Shown here: positions 12,034 through 22,410 of the stretch, in pieces | Numbering within the stretch: position 1 is the first letter of the stretch | How the letters are laid out: every line of letters starts with the position of its first letter | NCBI GenBank assembly: GCA_037954325.1 | Contig: JBBMNZ010000006.1 | Span: 2,712,501-2,776,500, forward strand | Source of the DNA: Fistularia commersonii | Taxonomy: Eukaryota > Chordata > Actinopteri > Syngnathiformes > Fistulariidae | Reading direction: 5' to 3' | Length of the DNA: 64,000 nucleotides | Notes under the pieces: generated by a model | What the model saw: only the letters and a program-made list of their open reading frames with translations | Databases searched by the model: none | Told to the model about the DNA's origin: nothing | Program-made: the position numbers and the translations under genes

Positions 12034-12244
12034 TTTTGTTTAGCCCTCAGCTGTTTTTATAAGTTAGCGCAAATGTTGAAATGATCCATTTTAATAGGTA
12101 CAGAAGTCGCTGGTAGCTTCTTTTTTTCACAACGCACTTCCGCCAATGACCCGCCCCCGCTGAATTTTGATTGGTTGGCGTGTGTGTGTGACGATCGCTG
12201 TTATATTAAAGACGCACACATCAGCGCAAGAGAGCTCAATTATT

Positions 12245-12307
12245 TCACACATAAGTCGCAGCAAAACTATGAAAAAAACTGCAACTTGCAGTCCAAAAAA
12301 TACGGTA
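12245..12307. repeat. Right terminal inverted repeat of the pogo element
   Basis: ACACATAAGTCGCAGC followed by AGTCCAAAAAATACGG and TA. The outer part is the complement of 11181-11198. Confidence 0.8.
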
Positions 12308-12465
12308 TGTTTTATAAAGATATACAACTTTCACTCTCCCATTTAATCACATTTCATAGACGTATTAAACCGTTCGCTCACGTCATTTCGGTGATCAAAC
12401 TCAACCGTCATAAGAGATATTTAACCGTCCATTCGCACGTCCAGGCAATTCTCAGTCTCCAATAA
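12308..12465 (-). repeat. GTGAATGAGAGGGTGAATGG-type module, right of the pogo element
   Basis: TTTCACTCTCCCATTTAATC, TCATAGACGTATTAAACCG and TTCGCTCACGTCATTTCGG are diverged module copies. Joining them across the TA to the left flank restores a continuous module. Confidence 0.55.
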
Positions 12466-14258
12466 ACCTCCTGCATGTTCTTGGACCGTCGGACAAAAAC
12501 CAGGGAACCCCGAGGAACCCCTTTAGGTTGATACATGGAGTCTCCAAACAGGAACAAACCGGTCGCTAAGGATTTTTTTTCGGGAAAATTCGGTAGTTAT
12601 GCGATCTCCCACTGCGGAAAGAATGGAAGACAGAAAAAAAATATCGTGGAACGGCGGCGCTGCATTTCGGGGCTCATTCCTACCGAGACACGTAGATGAT
12701 TACCGGGCAATTAAGGTAAGAGAAGTAACCGGCGCGACCGCGAGGCGCGGAAACGATCCCGATGTCTGCGGACGCTCGGGTTGCGTGGAGGAATGTCCCG
12801 CTCCGGCCAATTGCTTTTATTTCGATCCATCGGCAGGAACCTTTCCGAGGAACCCCCAGGCCAACGGTTGTTGGTGGACCGAGGTGCAATGGAGAAGTCG
12901 CCCGCAGTGGCGGTTGGAAGATGGGAGTGGGCTGAGCCGGTTTTCAGATACGCTTTACCCGATTATGGATGCTAGGATACGCTAGGTTCTGATGCATCAT
13001 GCTAACAATACGGTTCCAAGAACTGTCCCCCTCTGGTTCGGTACTAGAAAGTAGCCTTGGGGAACATCTGAGTTTTGTACTGCTCCCAGGCAGTAAGGGA
13101 CCCTGGTAGGTACCCAGACACTCAAAAGCAAAGAAGAGGTAGACAACACGGACAACATGGGAAGCAAATCATAACCAAGGACTATTAGATCTTTTGAGGT
13201 GATTCTATCTTCTCCCTGGACTGGGAAGAACCCTAGCATTAGCCAACGCCGCACATATTCTGCCCAAAAACTGCCGTCCCCAGTGCACGCCCTGGAAACC
13301 CCTCTGTAGCCTAGCATGCCAGAAGGGCCTGGAACTCCCTGTTGCTCCATTTCTCACCGGTTCTGTCCAATTTGTCGCAAGACTTTGAAGGAGGTCTTCA
13401 ACCTACAATGGAATTACCTTCCTAGGCAAGATGCGACGCGACTTTCGCCAAAAGTTGGAACCCAAGTGCAGCACAGTACACAAGTACCGATGTCGCTCAC
13501 TAGCTAGCTGTCAATTACTTGACATCTACGTCCTATGAGTTCCTATGGAACTGTAAGAAGACCGAACCTTGGTGTAGGAGCTAAGATGGTAAAAGGAGCT
13601 GAGGTCCTAGTTACCGGCTCCTCTGTACATCTACTTGCTGAAAAGGTTCAAGGAACTGCAGGAAGTTCCTACAGCGCTAAAGCGCTAATGTAACCAAAGC
13701 CATGCACCAACCATGTTACCAGGCTCTCAGGCAGTTGAGTCCCTTATCTTGTACATGTTAGAGGAAGGTGTTAGCGACCCCAGGAGGTTAGCGCCCTCTA
13801 TTGCTAGGCCTCCAAAGTTCCTGCACAAGGAGGAGGACTTGCCTTGATGGTGATGATATCGGGTTGTGAGAGACCAGAGGCCAGCGGCCGGTTTGACAAC
13901 ACCCAGCGGAAACCTCAGGCGCGAGGAAATGTTATTCCTTCTCAGGACGAAGGGTTTCATCAAATTGCTCAAACATTCACCTCGCGGTCTGAGCTACGTA
14001 CCTTCGGGGAAGAAGTAACTTTACCCCGGACGGCGAGACGAACTCTAGCAACCCTGGTGAAGAACTTCCAGAACCCGTTATTGACTTGTAGCTTTTCCAA
14101 CCCTGCAAGCCGTCCAACCCGTTTCTTCTTCTTCTTTTCCTTTTGGCTACTCCCCTCAAGGCCACAGCGAATCAACCTCCTCCATCTAACCCTTCTCTCG
14201 GCACGCCCTGCTCAAACAGTCCTACCTGCTATCCCAGTTTGGACGGGTTAGATCCATT
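12466..14258. other. Unique region, no assignable gene
   Basis: Unique, moderately GC-rich sequence. The segment 12655-12720 (CCGAGACACGTAGATGATTACCGGGCAATTAAGG region) has the look of a conserved non-coding element. Frames at 12599-12985 and 13316-13507 (plus) and 12997-13350 (minus) are open, but they lack domains, splice context and biased codon use that I can see. Confidence 0.4.
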
Positions 14259-14330
14259 CCCGTTTTTTTCTTTTTACAGGGAAAGGTCAATCCATTGCGT
14301 CTGCCCGAGGTACTGCCATCGAGGTAACCT
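14259..14330 (+). other. Splice-acceptor-like site with two possible donors
   Basis: CCGTTTTTTTCTTTTTACAG is followed by GGAAAGGTCAATCC. GAG/GTACTG at 14309/14310 and GAG/GTAACC at 14323/14324 could act as donors. That would give a 30 or 44 nt exon. No protein family was recognised, so this is only a candidate. Confidence 0.2.
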
Positions 14331-14549
14331 CGAGGCGCCGCCTCCTCTTCAGTGGACTCTGTAAGTGGTTGCACATCTGAGGGGCTAATAAGTGCACCTT
14401 CGAATGTTCCAAGAAAATGGGTCGCCCAGAACTTTCCAGCAACACGTAAGGGAATGCCATATTTAGGGCCAGACACCTGCAGTTTCCCCTTCTAGCTTAT
14501 TCTGGTGATTTCATACAGCTGTTCTCTTGTTTCCCCAAGGGATCCTTAA
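14331..14549. other. Unique spacer
   Basis: Unique sequence. Nothing was recognised. Confidence 0.3.
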
Positions 14550-14765
14550 ATGGAAATTTTTAAGGGGCAACCGAGACGCTTTGATGAACCCGTTGCTGCT
14601 GGCGAGTACCGGCCTCCGGGCCGCCGGCCAGGGTGCGGATATCTGGGCGCGGGGACGGACTCCTGGTGGGCGGCGCCACCGGGAGCAGATGCCGCTTGGC
14701 ATCGCGGTCGCGGGTGGACGCATTTGTCGGGATCCAGTGCTAACAAGATGTGGCCCAAAGCCCCC
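14550..14765. other. Small GC-rich, CpG-rich island
   Basis: About 215 bases rich in GC and CpG (for example GGCCTCCGGGCCGCCGGCC), set in ordinary DNA. All frames are open on both strands because stop codons are AT-rich, so the frames are not evidence of coding. It could be a CpG-island fragment, an exon of an unrecognised gene, or an rRNA-like piece. I could not match it to 18S or 28S rRNA. Confidence 0.4.
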
Positions 14766-15484
14766 TTCCGCCGCCGCTAATAGTTTTCGTTAGCTAAACA
14801 GGCCTCAGACCCACTGCCAGGCGGGTTTTACAACAATTTATTCAGGCTTGAATAAGAAAACACGAATGAAACGCAGTTTTGTTACCCGCCGAACCGCTAG
14901 CTTAAATCCATATTTGTCCACATTCCGCTCTCGGGGAGTCTCTGCTAGCAGACAAATCCCTAACAAACACAAACAAAAAAGTAAAAAAAGATTAAATGGA
15001 CTTAATCCGTGGGCTCTGCGCCTCTGGACAGGCGGGATTCTTGGCGTCAGCTTGTATTGAACTGCTATTACATTTTAATAAGACAAAAATCAGTTTTTGT
15101 TTATGCGGCCCATGAATCACAGCAGAGTTGTCCGACAACGCTTTCCATGCAGAGCAGGTCTGGACCACAATCATCTACGGAAACCCGATATCCTCTCATG
15201 AGCTAGTGGATATGCACTAGCGGTTGCCGTTAGCGGTTAGCGCTAGCAACTAGACTTCAGCCATGACTGGTCAGGGAGAAAGAGAATAGACAAGGTGTGA
15301 CAGAGACAGGGAGCCAGATGTGAGGCACACATGATTTTATACTAGTATTACTAGTAATGCTAACAGTCGGCTAACGAGACTCCTAGCAAAGCTGCTTTAT
15401 AGCAGAAGGATGAATTCAATTCTTGCCATGTGATGAAAAAGTACATTTCTTTTCTGTCCTGTTATGTTCCTACTGCGTTTAGGT
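14766..15484. other. Unique spacer
   Basis: Unique sequence with GCTAGC and GTTAGCGGTTAGCG motifs towards 15190-15380. No gene was recognised. Confidence 0.4.
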
Positions 15485-15880
15485 GACCAACCAACTAACC
15501 AGCCAAACAACTGACAGAGCATCAAAATGAAATGCTACTAGTCAACCAACCCAGGGACAGAGGAACTGACTGACCAGCTGGTCAACCAAGCAAAAAAAAA
15601 AAAAAAAAAAAATCCACCCAATCAACCAACCAGAAGAGCCAAAAAAATCCACCAAGCAAACCAATAAAACAACTAACCACCATTTTAAACAACTAACTAA
15701 TCAACCAACAAACAAAACAGTACATTCAGTTCAACCAATGAACTGAATGTCAGAGCAACCGACCGACCAATGGACTAATACGTCAATCAAGCAAGAAAAA
15801 ACACCAACAAAACAAAAAAACTACTAACCAACCAACCCCCAAACAAAGTTAAACAACCAACAAACCTTCCCATCAACCAG
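15485..15880. repeat. Degenerate AACC/CCAA tandem array, part 1
   Basis: Dense CCAACCAACTAACCAACC-type repeats with frequent substitutions. A poly(A) run at about 15592-15612 interrupts it. Confidence 0.85.
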
Positions 15881-16137
15881 GGGTCACCAGCCTTTACCGC
15901 TCATAAAGCCATCTGGAGTGGTTTCCTCAAAGTGAAGAAAACACCAGAAGCCACAAAAGCCTCTTTTGAAATTTAAAGGTCAAATTTAAAATGAACATTT
16001 TTTCTTTGCCTTTATGCTACGTATAAACAAAATGTGTCCCTTTTGTTTTTATTTTTTATTTTTTTTTTAAATCAATATTAACTGCATAGAAAACAAAATG
16101 ACATTTCTGCATGCAACAAAACATGTTAAGCTCTGAC

Positions 16138-16168
<31 letters not shown>

Positions 16169-16404
16169 TGGGTGGAAGTTACTTTTAAGCAAAATACTCG
16201 GTGCCTATTTTTTATTAAAAAAAAATAAAAATAAAATATAGCGGAATACATCCTTTTACTGGGACGTTCAGTCGCTTATTTAAAAGCGACGAAAATATTT
16301 CAAATTGTTTTATTTAGATGGTACAAGATTGTCTTCAAATTTAAAGTGACATTTTAAAAATGAACAAACTAAAATAATACATTTTAATTACATTTTCCAA
16401 TTTT
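15881..16404. other. AT-rich insert in the AACC array, possible dispersed repeat
   Basis: Starts AACCAGGGGTCACCAGCC, which recalls the GGGGTCACCAACC head of a common fish repeat. It contains TTTGAAATTTAAAGGTCAAA and a poly(A) tract near 16138-16160. The class is uncertain. It splits the array into two. Confidence 0.4.
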
Positions 16405-17050
16405 CCTATACACAGAACCAACCTGTTAACCAACCAAACTATCAGCTAAGCAAATGGTCAACCGCCAACCAAGTAACAAAACAGGAAACCAACCAGCCAC
16501 TTTTCTCATAGACGAGACCAACCTACCAACCACATGAGCAAAAGATTAACTAACAGACCAAACAAACATATGAACAAAACATAAACCAACCAACCACCTT
16601 TCCCATAAACCAACCTATCAACCAACTAACCAACCATCCAAGCAAACAACCAGATCAGCAAACCTCAACTTACCGTAACGCACCTAGCGACCAACTAACC
16701 AAACAAAAAACAAAACACAAGTTGGTAAACCAACTAACCACCTTTCCTATTAACCAAACCAACCTACCAACCAGACAAACTGCCAAATCAGCAAAAGATC
16801 AACCAACTAAAACAGTAAACCAAAGAACAAACCGACTTTCCTATAGACTGAATCAACCTACCAATCAACTAACCAACCAAATCAGCAACGCTCTACTAAC
16901 CATAACCAACCAACCTAAACAGCAAACTAACCAACTTTCAAGGATTCAAGGCTTTGAGGAACTTGATGAGCTCACCTTTAAACCCACCAACCAACCAAAC
17001 AAACCATCTTTCTTTTACATCGACCCAACTAACCAACCCAACTAACCCCC
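16405..17050. repeat. Degenerate AACC/CCAA tandem array, part 2
   Basis: Continuation of the AACCAACC-type array. The frame at 16722-17045 encodes a Thr/Asn/Gln/Pro string that comes from the repeat alone. Confidence 0.85.
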
Positions 17051-17225
17051 TTGTTGTTCTGTAAATAAGTGACTTGTTAACCGATGGCGGGTAGATTTCC
17101 AAGTCGCTAACTTTTACCCGTCCAGGATATCGGTGACGATTGTCGAATTGGATGGCAGCCTTTTGAAAAAACCTGTTTGCGTGTGTTCATAAAGCTCTTT
17201 AGTTGTTTAAAGGTCATTCAAGCAG

Positions 17226-17227
<2 letters not shown>
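17051..17227. other. Unique spacer
   Basis: Short unique stretch. Nothing was recognised. Confidence 0.3.

Positions 17228-17278
<51 letters not shown>
17228..17278. repeat. (CA)n microsatellite
   Basis: An uninterrupted CA tract of about 50 bases. Confidence 0.97.
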
Positions 17279-17281
<3 letters not shown>

Positions 17282-17618
17282 AGCTTGCGCGCAAACCAGC
17301 TCATCTGCGTCAATGCTGTCTTGCGCTTTTTTTCGTCTTCTCTCGTTCTTCGCTGTTACTGGGAGGAAAAAAAAATAAAAAAATTTTAAAAAAGCGCCCG
17401 TTACCGCGGTGACGAGCCGCCCCTCATCTTCGTTCTGGAAGAATCCAGAAGCCTCCCGATGCGAGGAGAAAAATAAAAACAAAATAAAAAGCCGGTGAGA
17501 GGAGAAAGTTCAGTTCACTTAGAACTTCCAGTCATTTGAGCTTTGAGTGAAAAGTAATTGGAGTATTTTGGGCTTTAAAAAGACAGATAATGGTGTACAA
17601 TTGTGGGGCTCTCAGCAC
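17279..17618. other. Unique spacer with an X-box-like palindrome
   Basis: Contains GTTACCGCGGTGAC at about 17400-17413, a near-palindromic RFX-type X-box match. Otherwise unremarkable. Confidence 0.35.
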
Positions 17619-17621
17619 CAG

Positions 17622-17653
<32 letters not shown>
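17619..17653. repeat. (CA)n microsatellite
   Basis: CA tract of about 34 bases. Confidence 0.95.
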
Positions 17654-17656
<3 letters not shown>

Positions 17657-17734
17657 CAAAATCACTCTAAAAGCAATCATTAAGAATCCAGCGATTTTAT
17701 TGATTTTCTACAAGCTGTCAGAATACATTTGTGC

Positions 17735-18135
17735 AGCCAAGTAACCGACCGACAGTCCAAACCGACTGACCAACCGTCGTCATAACTAGCTAACTAACAA
17801 CCAAATGAACGGTCACGCCAAAGAACAACTAACCGACCCGTTGAGCAGACGACTGAACCAAATAAGCAACCTGTCCACCTGAAAGAGTGACCAGTGGACT
17901 AACCGACCATCCAAAACACCAACCCAACCGGAGAACTGACCAACTAATCAACCAGCCAGTTGACCAATTAATCAGAACCAAATGATGAGCAGGTGACTGA
18001 TTGTCCCGAAGATTAACCAAATAGCCAAAACAACCAAAAAAAAAAACAACCGGCTCACCAAACGAATCAGTGAACCAACCGACTGCCAATCAGAACCGAA
18101 GAAACCGACCAACGAATCAACCAGCTGTTTAAATT
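17735..18135. repeat. Degenerate AACC-type array, part 3
   Basis: ACCGACCGACAGTCC, AACTAACCGACCC and CAACCAGCCAGTTGACC motifs continue the array of 15.5-17.05 kb after about 700 bases of other sequence. Confidence 0.75.
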
Positions 18136-18918
18136 GTGCCAATCGAAGGTTTCTTCTCACCGTTGGAGATCTTGGTGGTCAGAAACAGGAAGAAGCTGAG
18201 GTGTCTGGAGACCCTGATGGTCCAAAACTCCTGACCTTCTGGTCCCTTAACCCAACTTTAAAAACATCCAGATGTACAGCTCGGACAGGAAGAGTACCTT
18301 GAATAGCAAAGATGTTTGGACCAACGTCATCTCCACCGTACAGGACAGGTGTTCCCTTTCTGACAAGCATCCTGATTGGCTACCTTCTTGTTTTCTGGGT
18401 ATCGTCCCGTCCACTGCGGACGCAAATTAGCCCCGATCTTTTGGCGGAAGTGTAGGATGCCACCACCGTCTGAGCCGCTGCTTAGAAATTGCGGCTAAAT
18501 ACAAGCTAATGAGGAACGAGCTAGACTACACTGGACTCTCATGTAGTGTTCTTCACCCCAGGTATCTGCAAAGCCTCATCGCTTTTCCTTTTCCGCTCGG
18601 CGGTGATACGTCTGAGAGTCGACATGGTCCGGGTGGTGCTGTTCTGCCCGGAGGTCCACTGTCCGCTCCCCTTTCTGGAGGATCCATACTGATTAGGATG
18701 TCCTTGCCGTTCCCCTTCATCAGTACCGCCAACAAACATCTGGTCTGCCAAGTTTCTGGCTATGTTGGAGCTCATCTAGCGGTTGATGTTTGAAGACTTG
18801 ATCGAATGGTAAAGCTCAGATTTCCAAATCATACCTAATGAAGGAGATGACTCCAGAAAATGTTCTGATTTTCAGTTTGTAGTCTGACTGCGAAAATTTT
18901 TTGGTGTAAGACCAGGAT
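18136..18918. other. Unique region
   Basis: Unique, moderately GC-rich. The overlapping open frames on both strands around 18509-18793 show no domain. No feature was recognised. Confidence 0.35.
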
Positions 18919-19380
18919 AAATCAGTATGCTAAAGTAAAAAGCCTTCTGGCGGATGACACCCTTGCTAACGCTTTCTGCGGCAAGCCATCTTTTATTAAT
19001 CCAAACAGTCTCTACTTCTAAGACTCGAGACTTTTGCTTCGTTAATGTAGTCGCCCCTTTAGCATCGCACGGATAGTTGCCTTGGCCATTTCATAGTGCT
19101 CGGCCAGACCAGGAACACGAGCTAGTTCCATTTTCTCAGTAGCCATCGCAAGGAGAACCCAGAAGAACTCTGGCTTGGAACCTTCGTACTCTCGGGCAAC
19201 AGCTCTAAGAAGTCGTTTTGGACCCACATGTGGACTACGAGTGGAGAGAACCCAGGCAGGAGGATGTGAAGGTCATGATTTTGGGGGGTACCTGACCCAA
19301 ACGCAAGGACACTCTGAGGAGGTAAGGCATTTATTTACAAGGGATCTGGGTTGCCTCAAGGGAGTCTCAGGAACTCACAC
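18919..19380. repeat. 462 bp recent tandem duplication, copy 1
   Basis: Begins AAATCAGTATGCTAAAG and ends GTCTCAGGAACTCACAC. It is followed directly by a second copy that differs at only about ten positions plus one 14-base deletion, so the duplication is young. It contains the open frame at 19042-19227. Confidence 0.95.
19042..19227 (-). pseudogene. Protein-like 61-codon frame, probably a mobile-element remnant
   Basis: The frame reads as a coherent globular sequence with segments such as VAREYEGSKPEFFWVLLAMA and VPGLAEHYEMAKATIRAMLK. It has mixed charged and hydrophobic residues and no simple-repeat bias. It ends at TAA soon after. I do not recognise the family. The setting (dispersed-repeat-like flanks, tandem copy next door) suggests a retroelement or transposon fragment rather than a host exon. 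Confidence 0.35.
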
Positions 19381-19826
19381 AAATCAGTATGCTAAGGTAA
19401 AAAGCCTTCTGGCGGATGACACCCTTGCTAACGCTTTCTGCGGCAAGCCATCTTTTATTAATCCAAACAGTCTCTACTTCTAAGACTCGAGACTTTTGCT
19501 TCGTTAATGTAGTTGCCCCTTTAGCATCGCACGGATAGTTGCCTTGGCCATTTCATAGTGCTCGGCCAGACCAGGAACACGAGCTAGTTCCATTTTCTCA
19601 GTAGCCATCGCAAGGAGAACCCAGAAGAACTCTGGCTTGGAACCTTCGTACTCTTGGGCAACAGCTCTAAGAAGTCATTTTGGACCCACATGTAGACTAC
19701 AAGTGGAGAGAACCCAGGCAGGAGGATGTGGAGGGTACCTGAACCAAACGCAAGGACACTCTTAGGAGGTAAGGCATTTATTTACAAGGGATCTGGGTTG
19801 CCTTAGGGGAGTCTCAGGAACTCACA
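19381..19826. repeat. 462 bp recent tandem duplication, copy 2
   Basis: Near-identical to 18919-19380, with a 14-base deletion after GGAGGATGTG and scattered C/T and G/A changes. The matching minus-strand frame is present with only a few changes. Confidence 0.95.
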
Positions 19827-20260
19827 AGAGAAGGTGAGACGTAGACTTCTGGACTCAGGAGCAATCAGAATCTTAGGAACAACGAACTTGCGGGGAAGGA
19901 AAGCTGGAGATTTCCGGACTTGGGAGCGATCAGAGTCGCGGGGATCTCCGGAGTTTACAAGGAAAAGTGAGACATACAAGTCCAGACTCGGGAACAAAAC
20001 GGATACAATGGATCTTACTTGTGGAACTGAAGCTCCGCAAGGAATCTTGGCGACCGTGTCCATGTGGAGGTAGCCACTGTAGGTTAACGCTCTCGCCCTG
20101 AAGGGCTGGCAGCAGGCTCCTCTTATCCTCAGTCTGATGAGGCTTGATGGTCTACAGGTGTGCACTGCACCCCAGCTGAAATCCATCCTCTGCTGCTCCA
20201 TCAGGCTCTCTGGTGAAGAACTGTAGGAACTGAGCGGTGAAAGGAACTGCAGACAGACTC
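19827..20260. repeat. Probable remainder of an unclassified dispersed repeat
   Basis: Two related segments (GAGAAGGTGAGACGTAGACT and GAAAAGTGAGACATACAAGT, about 140 bases apart) are followed by CTCCTCTTATCCTCAGTCTG, CTACAGGTGTGCACTGCACC and CTGCTGCTCCATCAGG. That order is familiar from long interspersed repeats of teleosts. Class and ends are not determined. Confidence 0.4.
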
Positions 20261-20684
20261 CTAACCCCGGATCCCAACAGTGAACCTTGCCCTGATCTGG
20301 AGGTGGACTCTTGGTTCTCCTTTAAAGAACCCGATGTAGAACTAGAACCCCTGCTCTCCGAGTCACAATCGACGGTTCGATCCAAACATTTTCAGAAACG
20401 ATCGTCCGTTTTAAACCCCTTTACTGTCAAATGACTCACAATTGAACTGCAGAGTCGCTTTCCCCGACTCCACATTGATTCAATAACCATCGCCGTGGTT
20501 ACAGCCGTCGACGCGCCGGGCATATTTCCGTCCCATTAATCGTCGCCATCATTTAATAACGTTATCGCCAACGCGGTACATCGGCCGGGGGAATTCTCCG
20601 AAGGGATCACCGACTGCAGATATCTGCCGCGGCTTAGAGGCGGTCGAGAAATTAAAATTTGGAGAACAGAGAAGAACAAGAAGG
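20261..20684. other. Unique region with a CNE-like segment
   Basis: From about 20490 to 20600 the sequence is rich in homeodomain-like ATTAAT/TTTAAT cores and non-repetitive (CCCATTAATCGTCGCC, CATTTAATAACG). Such texture is typical of conserved non-coding elements, but conservation was not tested. Confidence 0.3.
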
Positions 20685-20729
20685 AGGAGGAGAAGAAGAA
20701 GAAGAAGAAGAAGAAGAAGAAGAAGAAGA
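20685..20729. repeat. (GAA)n/(GGA)n trinucleotide repeat
   Basis: AGGAGG then about 12 uninterrupted GAA units. The minus-strand poly-leucine frame across it is an artefact of the repeat. Confidence 0.97.
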
Positions 20730-20929
20730 ACCCCAGGCGTCAGAGCAATTAAGCGATCCGGATCAAGGGTTTCCATTATGGAACAGCAGCTAGCGATAGC
20801 GGTTGTTTTTGTTCCGTTGGAACCGGAGGAACCGATCCGGGGAGCTGATTCACGAATCTTCTGGGACTGGGTGTCCGGGCGTTACGATAATCCGCTTTTT
20901 CTTGCCAGTTCGTTATCTGCCGGCAGGGT

Positions 20930-21412
20930 TCGAGGAGGCGGGGCTTAACCGCACCTGTCAATCACAGGGCCACATATGGAGACATACAACTATTTACCGA
21001 TTTATTCTGGGTTACCTATCTAGAAGGTGTCAGAAAAGGAAGCTAACTTTAGCGCTCGACTCACTCACGGCAGCCAATCCCAGCTATCCCTTGGGTTTAG
21101 AGGCGGAGCTTAACCTGGAACACTGATCTGTCAATCTAGAGACATCACCCATTGACTCCCTCAAGTTTGGGAAACTATCTTGAATATGTCAGATCAGATC
21201 GAGTCATTATCTGAAACGTAGCCAATCCCAACTGTCAGGAGGCGGGGTTTAACCTGAACCTTTCACCTGTCAATCACGGACATCCTACCATTCACTCTCA
21301 TTCATTTTCTATAGAGCTGGACTCTCAAAGCAGCCAATCCGGTATGTCGCTGACACAAGAGGCGGGGTTTAGCCTGGTTTGATCGCCTGTCAATCAAAGG
21401 CGCACGTCCAAC
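20930..21412 (+). repeat. Four GC-box/CCAAT modules
   Basis: GAGGCGGGGCTTAACC-type segments start at about 20935, 21101, 21238 and 21360. Each is followed by CTGTCAATC, and several are preceded by AGCCAATCC. The spacing is about 120-165 bases. A single further copy lies at 42204-42242. This is either an old tandem duplication or a dispersed short repeat. The motifs match Sp1 and NF-Y sites but need not be used. Confidence 0.6.
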
Positions 21413-22130
21413 CAGTTGATTATAGGTAGTCGTCAATGACCTGAACTGACTGTTGCTGACTTTTGGAAGACGGCTTGGGACTTGAAGAGAACCCAGAGAT
21501 GGGGAACTGGAGAATCCCGACTCCTGACTGTACCTCCTTCTTCTGGAGATTTGAGAGATACCACTGCAAATCATTTTTAGGAATTCCGATCCATGTCCAG
21601 GAGGGTTGCATCCACAGCAGGTGTCTTGCTTGCACTCGCTCCTTGAAGATCTAAAATCATCAGAAAGAGAGGTGAATGAACCGCCTTGGTGATTTGGCCC
21701 GAGAATTCCCGGCCCCAGAATGACTTGTTTTAACCCAAAAAGCTCTCCGATCACAACAACCGATCAGGCTGGCTGCAAGGACTCGACATGGACTCTTGCC
21801 TAGAGGGACCCCAGGGAAAAACCCCGGAAAAACCCTTGCGGACACTCGGGCCACCCCCACACTTGTATGCTCGTCTAGGAAGAGTCTTGCTCCGTCACTG
21901 AGAGCCACAATCAGGGAAGGAGAAGATGATTATAGTCGTCCCAGTGTCACAAGATCCAACATCTGGTTAGCATACCGATGACTTGCTTAGTACCCGGCTT
22001 CAACCGGCACTCTGGAAACCGAATGGTGCCTGAGCTTGATGCCCCCAGGGGAGCTAATGCCCTACACCAGATGTCCCCAGCCCAGCAGGTACCCCAGAAG
22101 CAGAGCATCCAAAGTCCCCAACCAGAGCCA
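21413..22130. other. Unique region
   Basis: Unique sequence with open frames on both strands and no recognised domain. Nothing else was found. Confidence 0.35.
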
Positions 22131-22410
22131 GGCTACTGTACGCGCTAGCCAATGTAGCATGTCTGAAAATGAGCACAACTCAGCCCATCTAGATGAGCAC
22201 AGATCTGGACGCTTGACTCCGCCCACATTTTGGTCATCACGCGGCCACATGTAAAACAGCTCCTTGCTAACTAGCTCTATGTACCAGCTACATCCTGGCA
22301 GACCAATGGGATGCAGCCGTCCAGAGACACCGCCCCCACCACAAACAAGCACAAACCAGCCAATCAAAATGAGTGTAGATCTAGACATTTGACACCGCCC
22401 ACAGACCAGG
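22131..22410. repeat. Local duplication with CCGCCCAC motifs
   Basis: Two related segments of about 165 bases contain AGCCAATG/AGCCAATCA, ATGAGCACAGATCTGG/ATGAGTGTAGATCTAG and ACTCCGCCCACA/ACACCGCCCACA. It resembles the module at 20.9-21.4 kb read on the other strand. Confidence 0.45.

Larger units (their letters stand above)
11180..12307 (-). mobile_element. Non-autonomous pogo-family DNA transposon
   Basis: A 1128 bp element including the flanking TA target duplications. The ends are inverted repeats starting CCGTATTTTTTGGACT. They continue with the ATAAGTCGCA motifs known from a common vertebrate pogo-like family (left 11182-11300, right about 12245-12305). Inside is only the N-terminal part of a transposase gene (11656-12033, minus strand), so it cannot mobilise itself. 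It sits inside a GTGAATGAGAGG-type module. Confidence 0.85.

Noticed and set aside
14550..14765. Fragment of rRNA
   Set aside because: The GC-rich texture suggested it, but I could not align any conserved 18S or 28S core.
16722..17045. 107-codon Thr/Asn/Gln/Pro-rich protein
   Set aside because: The frame comes from the AACC-type tandem repeat and nothing outside it is coding-like.
20549..20776. Leucine-rich membrane segment on the minus strand
   Set aside because: It is the translation of the (GAA)n complement; there is no signal-peptide or gene context.
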